The notes under the pieces are model-generated. The model saw only the letters and a program-made list of their open reading frames with translations. It was not told the DNA's origin and searched no databases. The position numbers and the translations under genes are program-made. A stretch of 64,000 nt of DNA from DASSUW01 sp963740605. Its GTDB lineage: Bacteria > Actinomycetota > Thermoleophilia > Solirubrobacterales > Solirubrobacteraceae. Where the stretch lies: contig CAVUFC010000014.1 of NCBI GenBank assembly GCA_963740605.1, forward strand, positions 434,001 through 498,000. The letters run 5' to 3'. Below are positions 16,920 through 23,333 of this stretch, in pieces (the stretch's first letter is position 1; the number at the start of each line of letters is the position of its first letter).

Positions 16920-17411
16920 CTAGTATCGCCGCACCGCGTCGTCCACGACGGCGACCGCGGTCACGTAGGCGACATGCGTGCCCAGGCTCGTGGCGAGGAT
17001 GTCGGCCGGCCAGCGCCAGGGCGGCGGCGTGTGGCCGAGCAGCGGGAAGAGCGAAAGGGTCGCGCTCATCAGCATCCCCCCGAACGCGGCGCTCGCCCAC
17101 GGCTCCCTCAGCCTCCGGCGTAGCAGGCCGTGCATGAGGCCGAACGCCGACCCGTAGCCCCACCGGAGCGCCAGGCCAAGCTCATGGTCCTGGCGGCCGG
17201 TGACGTGCGGCAGGTGCATGACCGCCGCGACAATCTCGCCCGGCACCAGCGAGTCGTCGTAGTCGAGCGGGCCGGAGTGCTTGCGGCGCATCCGGCGCTC
17301 CGCCGTGTAGGCCAGCGTCAACGTCGTCGTGCCGGCCGCCCCGGCGAGCACGCTCCGCAGCGGCCACGGAAGATCCGAGAGCACGATCGGATCGTCAACG
17401 GGCGACCCCAC
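16920..17411 (-). CDS. Small membrane protein of unknown function
   Basis: 163 residues from GTG 17411. Moderately hydrophobic stretches (SVLAGAAGTTTLTLAYTAE, RWGYGSAFGLMHGLL, SAAFGGMLMSATLSLFPLLG, THVAYVTAVAVVDDAV) indicate three or four membrane helices, resembling DUF1440-type proteins. No catalytic motif is visible. The GTG is eight bases downstream of a TCACCCC dyad (17419-17435). It is convergent with the channel gene. Confidence 0.6.
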   Translation of the reverse strand: MGSPVDDPIVLSDLPWPLRSVLAGAAGTTTLTLAYTAERRMRRKHSGPLDYDDSLVPGEIVAAVMHLPHVTGRQDHELGLALRWGYGSAFGLMHGLLRRRLREPWASAAFGGMLMSATLSLFPLLGHTPPPWRWPADILATSLGTHVAYVTAVAVVDDAVRRY

Positions 17412-17418
17412 GGCCGCA

Positions 17419-17435
17419 TCATCTGATTGGGGTGA
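17419..17435. promoter_or_regulatory. 17-bp TCACCCC-type dyad, copy 5 (inverted)
   Basis: TCATCTGATTGGGGTGA, reading TCACCCCAATCAGATGA on the minus strand. It lies immediately upstream of the minus-strand membrane gene and 132 bases before the DUF6494 gene. Confidence 0.65.
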
Positions 17436-17567
17436 TCGGCCGCCGCCCAGGTCGCCGTCTAGGTGCGGGAACGTAGGCTCGGGTGGACTCGATCATCAAA
17501 GTCAATGAGAGTTCATCGACCGGGAGCGTGAAGTTCCGCGCGGGCGGCGCTTCGGAAAGGAGGAACG

Positions 17568-17774
17568 GTGGACGAAGAGGTCTTCAACATGTCGGTGCGG
17601 AGGTTCCTCAAGAAACTGGGCATCACCGCGCAGCGGGAGATCGAACTTGCGGTGCGCGAGCAGCTGGACGGCGGTGACCTGCAGGGCAGCGAGACCCTCG
17701 ACGCGACCGCGACGATCACGGTCGCCGGTCTGTCGCGCGACGTGGTCGTGACCGGGCAGATCTCGCTCTCCTGA
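17568..17774 (+). CDS. DUF6494 family small protein
   Basis: A 68-residue protein starting at GTG 17568, five bases after a strong AAAGGAGG ribosome site. The sequence FNMSVRRFLKKLGITAQREI, then ELAVREQL and ATITVAGLSRDVVVTGQISL, matches the compact DUF6494 family: an N-terminal helix pair with a charged face and a C-terminal beta hairpin. The family has no known function. It stands alone in a 400-base region whose remaining parts (17436-17567) carry no other gene that I can see. Confidence 0.75.
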   Translation: MDEEVFNMSVRRFLKKLGITAQREIELAVREQLDGGDLQGSETLDATATITVAGLSRDVVVTGQISLS

Positions 17775-17813
17775 GCGCGCCGAGCGCCGATAGGGGACGC
17801 TCAGCGCCGCGGA

Positions 17814-18386
17814 TCAGGAGGCGGCTGGTCGCAGCATGGCCGTGATCGGCGGGCAGGCGCCCCTGCGAGCCTGCCCGGTGACCTGGAAGCCGCGGCGTTC
17901 ATAGAACGCGATGGTCTGGGGGTTGGGCGTCTCCAGATACGCCGGCAAGCCATCGTCGTCGACACGGCGCAGACCGAGGTCCAGCAGACGACCGCCGAGC
18001 CCATCGCTCTGGCGAGCGGGGTCGACCGCCAGCCAGGGCAGGTACCAGTGCGCGGTCGTCGGGTGCATGGCGTCCATCTGCTCGAGGACGGCCAGCAGAT
18101 CGTCCTGCCGGTCGGCCGCGACGCTGTCGATCAGCACCGAGACGATCGTCTCACCCTCGGGCCGGCTCCCGGGTCCGAGCCACAGCGCGACCGCGGCGAA
18201 GTCCTCGAGCATCCACGCGGTCCCATCGGCTAACGCCGGGCCGGCGAACGCCTCGACGAACGGGCGAAAGTGGTGCAGGTAGTCGCCCGCGCGTGGGTAC
18301 ATCCAGCGCTCCACCGGGTCGGCGGCGAACGCCAGGACAATGGTGTCGATGGCTCTTTGTCCGTCGCGCGTTTCGATGTCTTTCAT
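17814..18386 (-). CDS. GNAT-family N-acetyltransferase
   Basis: A 190-residue soluble protein with the GNAT fold. LPWLAVDPARQSDGLGGRLLD contains the acetyl-CoA loop (Q/R-x-x-G-x-G/A type: RQSDGLGG). LETPNPQTIAFYERRGFQVTG is the C-terminal motif B region. The N-terminal half (IDTIVLAFAADPVERWMYP) matches acyltransferases of antibiotic- and toxin-acetylating type, but the acceptor cannot be predicted. Following it, 18387-18517 has nothing recognisable. Confidence 0.85.
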   Translation of the reverse strand: MKDIETRDGQRAIDTIVLAFAADPVERWMYPRAGDYLHHFRPFVEAFAGPALADGTAWMLEDFAAVALWLGPGSRPEGETIVSVLIDSVAADRQDDLLAVLEQMDAMHPTTAHWYLPWLAVDPARQSDGLGGRLLDLGLRRVDDDGLPAYLETPNPQTIAFYERRGFQVTGQARRGACPPITAMLRPAAS

Positions 18387-18517
18387 CGCCTTGCCCGGAC
18401 GACCCTATGTCGCGTTATCGCCGCCCCTTGGGCTGCGACGTGAGGTGCCAGCTACCGCAATGCGGACATGTCCTGTCGCCACGGCAGAGCGCGGCCGCGA
18501 GACGACGGGCTTGCGCT

Positions 18518-19048
18518 TCACGCCGCGAGTACGACGAGCGAGAACGAGGCGGCAGGGCCGCTGTCGTGGTCGTACAGGACGTGGCCGTTGCCCGGCTGGA
18601 GAGGTGTCTTGAGGATGTAGTCCGCGGCCTGGCTTGGAGGAATGTCGGCGGTGGGATGCGGGAACGGCGTGCCGTCGGTGTGGAGCCGGTGCGGCACGGT
18701 GTCGTCATTCACGACGCGCAAGACGTCACCGACGTGCGCCGTCACGGGCTGCGCGGCGGTGTTCCATGGGCCACCGCCGGTGCCGTGCGGGATATGGAAC
18801 TCCACCACGTTCGGCCCCACCGGCGGGGCAGCGTCGAGCCCGAGCTCTCGGCGCAGGATCTGCGAGGCCGACTCCCCGAGCTCGACCGCGCGTGACGTGA
18901 GTACCGCGTAGACGTCGTCGTCGATCTCGACGGTCACCTGGCCCAGCTCGCGACGAAGAATGCTCGACAGCGACTCGTCGGCCGCAATCGCCTTCGACGA
19001 GAGGTACTCGACGATGTCCCGGTCGATCCGGATCGACTTCATGCTCAT
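18518..19048 (-). CDS. Tandem SeqA-N-like (RHH) motifs fused to a cupredoxin-like domain
   Basis: About 176 residues from ATG 19048 (ATG 19042 also possible). Residues 3-35 (KSIRIDRDIVEYLSSKAIAA, ending SSILRREL) and 36-69 (VTVEIDDDVYAVLTSRAVEL, then GESASQILRREL) are two copies of a strand-helix-helix motif. They closely resemble the N-terminal dimerisation domain of SeqA and, more broadly, ribbon-helix-helix DNA binders. Residues about 78-176 resemble a cupredoxin-like beta-sandwich (VVEFHIPHGTGGGPWNTAAQ, VPHRLHTDGTPFPHP, VLYDHDSG). The usual copper-ligand Cys is absent while several His remain. There is no signal peptide. The role is unknown; a cytoplasmic DNA- or partner-binding sensor is one possibility. 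Confidence 0.65.
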   Translation of the reverse strand: MSMKSIRIDRDIVEYLSSKAIAADESLSSILRRELGQVTVEIDDDVYAVLTSRAVELGESASQILRRELGLDAAPPVGPNVVEFHIPHGTGGGPWNTAAQPVTAHVGDVLRVVNDDTVPHRLHTDGTPFPHPTADIPPSQAADYILKTPLQPGNGHVLYDHDSGPAASFSLVVLAA

Positions 19049-19121
19049 GACGATCATCGCGGAGGCGGCCGAGCGAGCGCAACCCGGACGGTTGCGATCG
19101 CTTCGCGAGACCGTCGCCGCG

Positions 19122-19469
19122 TTACCCGCGACCGAGATCCGGGAACCGCGACTGACCGCTCGTCCGGACCGACCGCAGCGCGCGGTCGGCATGACCGGCC
19201 GGGGGCGTGTCGGGCCGGCGCGGGCGTCGCCGCAGCCTGCGCGCCAGCAGGAACGGCCCGGCGATCACCGCGCCGATCACGGCCAGGGGCGCCGCCAGCG
19301 CGAGGAGCAGGATGGCCGGAAGGACGACGCAGAGGACGATCCCTGGCATGGCGAGCAGGAGCGCGGGCATGAACGCGACTCCGAAGCCGGTCGTGAGATC
19401 GATCAGCTCCTCGAGCATCTCTCCGAACGTCGATTGCGAAGGCTCAGGTGTGGGAGGCGTGTGCTTCAT
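19122..19469 (-). CDS. Small two-helix membrane protein, ECF41-promoter target
   Basis: 115 residues from ATG 19469. A short polar N-terminus (FGEMLEELIDLTTGFGVAF) is followed by two adjacent hydrophobic helices (ALLLAMPGIVLCVVLPAILL; ALAAPLAVIGAVIAGPFLLA) and a basic Arg/Pro-rich tail. The layout is like that of the 105-residue protein at 31710. Its start is only eight bases beyond the CGTC element of the minus-strand ECF41 promoter, so the transcript would be nearly leaderless. I infer a membrane target of the ECF41 sigma factor; the biochemical role is unknown. Confidence 0.7.
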   Translation of the reverse strand: MKHTPPTPEPSQSTFGEMLEELIDLTTGFGVAFMPALLLAMPGIVLCVVLPAILLLALAAPLAVIGAVIAGPFLLARRLRRRPRRPDTPPAGHADRALRSVRTSGQSRFPDLGRG

Positions 19470-19477
19470 GCCTGTAA

Positions 19478-19535
19478 GACGATTCGCCGGCCGCCGCTGT
19501 GACAGCACTGTCACAAGAGACACCTCTTGCTCGTC
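19478..19535. promoter_or_regulatory. Bidirectional ECF41-type promoter
   Basis: Plus strand: TGTCACA (19509-19515), exactly 16 bases, CGTC (19532-19535). Minus strand: TGTCACA (complement of 19498-19504), exactly 16 bases, CGTC (complement of 19478-19481). This equals the conserved ECF41 target promoter TGTCACA-N16-CGTC in both directions. The two -35 elements form the perfect inverted repeat TGTGACAG CA CTGTCACA. It drives the epimerase remnant and sigma gene on one side and the small membrane protein on the other. Confidence 0.88.
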
Positions 19536-19566
19536 TCATGGAGGCAACGACACGAGAGGAGCCGTC

Positions 19567-19860
19567 ATGAAGGTCTTCGTAGCCGGCGCCACGGGCGCGC
19601 TTGGGGGCGGCCGGCCGGGGATCCACGACGTCGTCGACGACCCCACCCGGTGCGGGAGTGGCTCCGGCGCTGGCGAGCGCGCTGGATGCCAAGCCGCCGC
19701 GGCGTGTGCCGCGCTGGCTCGGCCGGCTCCCGCCGGTGAGGCGGCAGCCGTCATGATGACCGGGGTGCGGAGCGCCTCGAACGAGAAGGCGAAGCGCGAA
19801 CTGGGCCGCCGGCCGTGCTATGCGAGCTGGCGGCAGGGCTTTGCGCAGGGGCTGGGCTGA
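19567..19860 (+). pseudogene. Decayed NAD-dependent epimerase (ECF41 partner)
   Basis: The frame starts well: ATG 19567 after GAGAGGAG, reading MKVFVAGATGALGG, the Rossmann start of an SDR epimerase. The middle of the protein (about 200 residues) is then missing. Homology resumes near GIHDVVDD and changes frame at least twice: VREWL in one frame, PALASALDAKPPRRVPRWLG in another. It returns to the first frame for NEKAKRELGRRPCYASWRQG, ending at 19860. The intact relative at 37649 ends with NAKARRELGWRPRYASWREG, which fixes the identity. ECF41 sigma genes are typically linked to such an epimerase, so this is the former partner of the next gene. Confidence 0.8.
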
Positions 19861-19863
19861 GCG

Positions 19864-20772
19864 ATGACCGACGAGTTCGAGGAGCTCCGCCCGTCGGCGT
19901 TTGCCATCGCGTACCGGATGCTCGGCAGCGTGAGCGAGGCGGAGGACGTCGTGCAGGAGGGGTTTCTCCGCCTCCACCGGGCGCGCGCGAGCGGCGAGCG
20001 GATCGAGTCGCCGCGCGCCTACCTGTCGACAATCGTCTCGCGGCTCGCGCTCGACCACCTCCGCTCGGCCAGGGCTCAGCGCGAGATCTACGTCGGCGAG
20101 TGGCTGCCCGAGCCGCTGGTGATGAGCGCCGAAGACGATCCCGCCCGCAAGGCCGAGATGGCGGACTCACTGTCGCTCGCCTTCCTCGTTCTGCTCGAGA
20201 GCCTGTCACCCGAGCAGCGTGCGGCGTTCCTGCTCCGCGAGGTGTTCGACGAGCCCTACGACCGGATCGCCGAGGTCATCGGCACGAGCGAGCAGAACGC
20301 CCGCCAGCTCGCCACACGGGCCCGCCGCCACGTGGACGAGCGCCGCCCGCGGTTCGACGCCTCGCGCGAGCACCGCGAGGAGCTCGCGACGCGCTTCTTC
20401 GCGGCCGCCGAGGAGGGCGATCTCGAAGGGCTGGAGGAGCTGCTGGCCCACGACGTCGTCTTCCGCGGCGACGGCGGCGGCAAGGCACCCGCCGCCCCAC
20501 ACGCGATCCATGGCCGCACCAAGGTGGCGCGCTTGCTGGTCGCAGGGCTGCGCGTCCTCGCGCGGTTCGGCGGCTCCACGATGCGTCGCGCGGAGGTGAA
20601 CGGCCAGCCCGGTGCGCTGTTCTTCGACCGCGAGGGCAGGCTGATCAGCGTGGCGACCCTCGACATCGTGGAGGGCCAGATCCAGGGTGTGAGCGCGATC
20701 GCGAACCCGGACAAGCTGCACCACCTGGGGCCGGTGGCCGACGTCCGCGCGCTGCTGCGTAAACGACATTAG
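19864..20772 (+). CDS. ECF41-group RNA polymerase sigma factor
   Basis: 302 residues. Sigma region 2 is at about 5-70 (FAIAYRMLGSVSEAEDVVQE, the usual ECF core-binding block). Region 4 is at about 105-155 (LESLSPEQRAAFLLREVFDE, then IAEVIGTSEQNARQLATRAR). A SnoaL-like C-terminal domain (about 175-302) is fused to them. The conserved ECF41 markers DGGGK (about residue 206) and NPDKL (about 280) are both present. This extension replaces an anti-sigma factor and modulates activity. It lies four bases after the epimerase remnant, behind an ECF41 promoter, implying autoregulation. Its TAG overlaps the TAA of the convergent protease gene. Confidence 0.93.
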   Translation: MTDEFEELRPSAFAIAYRMLGSVSEAEDVVQEGFLRLHRARASGERIESPRAYLSTIVSRLALDHLRSARAQREIYVGEWLPEPLVMSAEDDPARKAEMADSLSLAFLVLLESLSPEQRAAFLLREVFDEPYDRIAEVIGTSEQNARQLATRARRHVDERRPRFDASREHREELATRFFAAAEEGDLEGLEELLAHDVVFRGDGGGKAPAAPHAIHGRTKVARLLVAGLRVLARFGGSTMRRAEVNGQPGALFFDREGRLISVATLDIVEGQIQGVSAIANPDKLHHLGPVADVRALLRKRH

Positions 20773-21998
20773 TCGCGGGCGGCGAGCGCCCGGCGGACGT
20801 TCAGCCGCCCACCGCTGGCGACCTTGTCCTTCAGCTTCTTCTTGTCGTCGACGTTGTTGAGCAGCAGCTTGCGGATCGTCTTCACCGGCGCGGACTCCTG
20901 CTTGCGCAGCATCGCGGCGGTCGCGGCGACGAGCGGAGCGGCCATGCTCGTGCCCGACATGTAGACGTAGTCTCCGCCCGTGTAGGTCGAGCCGATCGAG
21001 TCTCCGGGCGCGGCGAGATCGACCGTCTTCTTGCCGTAGTTGGAGAAATCCGCGAGATGGTCATGGTCGTCGGTGGCGGCGACGGCGATCACGTTGGCGT
21101 CCGGGTACGAAGCCGGGTAGACGGGCTTCTTGTCGTCGTTCTTGTGATCGTTGCCGGCGGCGGCCACGATCAACGTGTCGTGCGCGGCCGCGTAGACGAT
21201 CGCTTCGGCGGCGTCGCTGGTGTAGCCGCGGCCGTCGGCGTCCATCCATCGCACGGAGATCAGCTGCGCCTTCCAGCACAAGCCGCTCACCCCGCGGTTG
21301 TTGTTGCCGCGCGCGGCGACGATCCCGGCGACATGTGTGCCATGGCCGTTCTTGTCCTTGCCGGAGCCAGGGCCGCGGACCAGGTCCACCCCGTAGTCGT
21401 CGTCGACGTAGCCGTTGTGGTCGTCGTCCTTGTCGTTGTTGGGCTTCTCGCCGTCGTTGCGCTACAGGTTGTCCTTCAGGTCCTTGTGGCTTGTGTCGAT
21501 CCCGGTGTCGAGGATCGCGACCTTCGCGCAGGAGGTGCGAATCTCCCATGCGTTGGTCGCATCGACGTCGTGGTCGTCCTTCTGCTTGAGGCTGTACTGG
21601 ACGCTGAAGCCTTCGTCGTCCGGTGTCTTGGCGGAGTGCGCGAGCCGCAGCCGGTTCCCGAGCCGCGGGCGCACGAGTCCGACATTGCGGTCGACCTCGG
21701 CGAACGTGATGTTCGCGTTCGCGCGCAGGCGGGCGAGGATCGCGTCGCGGTCGGCGGCGGGGACGGAGGCGGCGGCGGTGCGCAGGTGCGGCAGATGCCG
21801 TCGCAGCGCAGCGCCGAAGCGGGCGAGGGGCTCTTGCTGCTGCGCGCGGTTCAGGCCGTGGAAGCCGACGACGATCCGCGCCTGCGCGCCGTTCTGGGCG
21901 GGCGCGCGGGCCGATGCAGCGTGTGCGGGCGTCGCCGCGCACACGATCGCGATCACGGCCGCCACCGCGAGGGCCGCCGCGGGGCGGCCGGCGCTCAT
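20769..21998 (-). pseudogene. Subtilisin-like serine protease interrupted by an amber codon
   Basis: Start ATG 21998 gives a signal peptide (AALAVAAVIAIVCAATPAHA) and a propeptide. The S8 catalytic domain follows: Asp in AKVAILDTGIDTSHKDLK, His in NGHGTHVAGIVAARGN, the oxyanion AAAGND, and Ser in YMSGTSMAAPLVAA. The reading frame is open except for one TAG at 21464-21462, exactly where relatives have Trp in NLWRN (DNL-stop-RNDGE here). A single TGG to TAG change explains it. As written, the product ends after the Asp motif and is inactive, unless suppressed or unless the base is a sequencing error. The gene was an exported protease. Confidence 0.85.
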
Positions 21999-22122
21999 CG
22001 CTGCGGCGCAGCGGCGGAGCCCACCATATGCGCGGTCTCCCCTGCCCGCCGCCACAAAGCGATGCGGGTCAATCGACCTGGCGCGGCGCCGGAGGGCGGG
22101 GCCGCCCTCTGGCGCCGTCGGC

Positions 22123-22665
22123 TCAGCCGTTCGTCAGACCGGGGCAGTTCGCAGGCGCCGGCTCGGTGATCCGACGCGCGTACCCGGCCGGGACCAGCGA
22201 GACGACCTCGGTCACGAGATCGACGGTTCCCTCGTTGCGAACGACGTGAGTGTCCTGGCCGCCGTCGACGAAGCCGGAGCCCGCCGCGACGACGTGCGGC
22301 GCGCACGTGGGATCGTCCGCCTCGTAGAACGTCGCGGTGCCGGACTTGACGATCACGAGGCTCGGACCGGGATGGCTGTGCCAGCCGAATGTCCCGCCTG
22401 GCACGATCGTGTTCTGGATCATGTGGACATCAGTCGCGCCCTTGGTCCTGATCCGGGCCTTCCAGATGTCGCGTGCGCGTCCCGGGTCCACGTCGAGCCG
22501 GCTCGCGGCGTCGATGTCGTTGACGCGCGCGATTCCGAGGGTGACCGTCGTCACTCCCTGAGGGTCGGTGGCCAGCGCGCGCGACACGTAGGTGACGCAT
22601 GCCGCACCGGCCAGGACGGCGAGCGCGAGCGCGAGGCTGATCGTTCTGTGCGTACGGAGGTTCAT
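22123..22665 (-). CDS. Exported cupin-domain protein
   Basis: 180 residues with a strong ribosome site (AAGGAGA) before ATG 22665. An N-terminal hydrophobic helix (ISLALALAVLAGAACVTYV) acts as signal or anchor. The beta-barrel cupin core follows: VPGGTFGWHSHPGPSLVIVKSGTATFYE (motif 1, metal-binding His-x-His and Glu) and GGQDTHVVRNEG (motif 2 His). It probably binds a divalent metal outside the membrane; substrate is unknown. It is 20 bases downstream of the small anchored protein gene, so the two form an operon, with the broken protease gene following after 124 bases. Confidence 0.8.
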   Translation of the reverse strand: MNLRTHRTISLALALAVLAGAACVTYVSRALATDPQGVTTVTLGIARVNDIDAASRLDVDPGRARDIWKARIRTKGATDVHMIQNTIVPGGTFGWHSHPGPSLVIVKSGTATFYEADDPTCAPHVVAAGSGFVDGGQDTHVVRNEGTVDLVTEVVSLVPAGYARRITEPAPANCPGLTNG

Positions 22666-22685
22666 CGGGTTCTCCTTGCTTGTGG

Positions 22686-23027
22686 TCAGGCGCGCGCGGT
22701 CCGGCGCGTCCCGAGCGCCGTCCAGGCGGCGAGCGCCAGGGCAGCCGCGACGAGCACGCCGATGCCGCCCGACGTCCAGTCGAAGCCGCTCGAAGTCGGT
22801 GCCGGCTCAGGGCCGGGCCGGGGCGAGGTCGTGCCGGCGAGGCTCGACGTGGCGAGGTGAGCGCGGAGGGCCCCGTACTCCATGCCGTGCGGCGTGGTAG
22901 AGGCGGGTGCGAGATGGGCGGGACGGCCGTTCCGCGCCGAATCGACCGGCATCGCCTGGGCGGCGGGCGCCGCGATCATCAACGCGGCGGTGACGCCTAC
23001 CAGCGTCCTACGTGCCTTCGAGTGCAT
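22686..23027 (-). CDS. Exported small protein with C-terminal membrane anchor
   Basis: 113 residues from ATG 23027, preceded by GGGAG; an earlier ATG at 23039 has no ribosome site. There is a signal peptide (TLVGVTAALMIAAPAAQA), a short low-complexity Pro/Ser/Thr region, and a C-terminal helix (GGIGVLVAAALALAAWTAL) ending in Arg residues. The topology is of a small cell-surface protein anchored at its C-terminus. No family is recognised. It is the first gene of the unit leading to the cupin. The 300 bases upstream (23040-23333) carry no gene that I can support. Confidence 0.6.
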   Translation of the reverse strand: MHSKARRTLVGVTAALMIAAPAAQAMPVDSARNGRPAHLAPASTTPHGMEYGALRAHLATSSLAGTTSPRPGPEPAPTSSGFDWTSGGIGVLVAAALALAAWTALGTRRTARA

Positions 23028-23333
23028 CTTGGCTCCCATCGAATCGGCGACCGCCGGGTGCGATCGATGAACCGATGCTCGCCCTCCGCAGCCGTCGCGA
23101 CCATGGGCTTGCGGAGGTCAATGCCGTGGGCGACGGGGAAGCCTGATCTTGCCTCGCGGACAGTTGCCCTGCGGCAAGGACTCCCTTGCCATCGGCGAGG
23201 GCGCCGCCGCCCGGTCGTGGATGGCGGCGCGCCCGCCCACGCCGGATGCTGGCGCTGTGGAGACCTACTCGCGCAGCTCGGTCAGCGACACCGCGCCGCG
23301 GCGTAGGGCCTCGTTGGCCAGCCGTGCGCGCCG

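Noticed and set aside
7827..17435. The 17-bp dyads as a mobile repeat or CRISPR-like spacer array
   Set aside because: Copies are single, kilobases apart, always next to start codons and differ within half-sites, which fits operators and not an array or a transposon.
19498..19515. TGTGA...TCACA palindrome as a CRP-like binding site
   Set aside because: The spacing is eight rather than six bases, and both arms are fully explained as the -35 elements of two ECF41 promoters with exact 16-base spacers.
23040..23333. Remaining cyclase coding sequence upstream of the STAND-WD40 gene
   Set aside because: I read all three plus frames and found no cyclase motifs. Only the last about 45 residues inside the gene resemble that domain.
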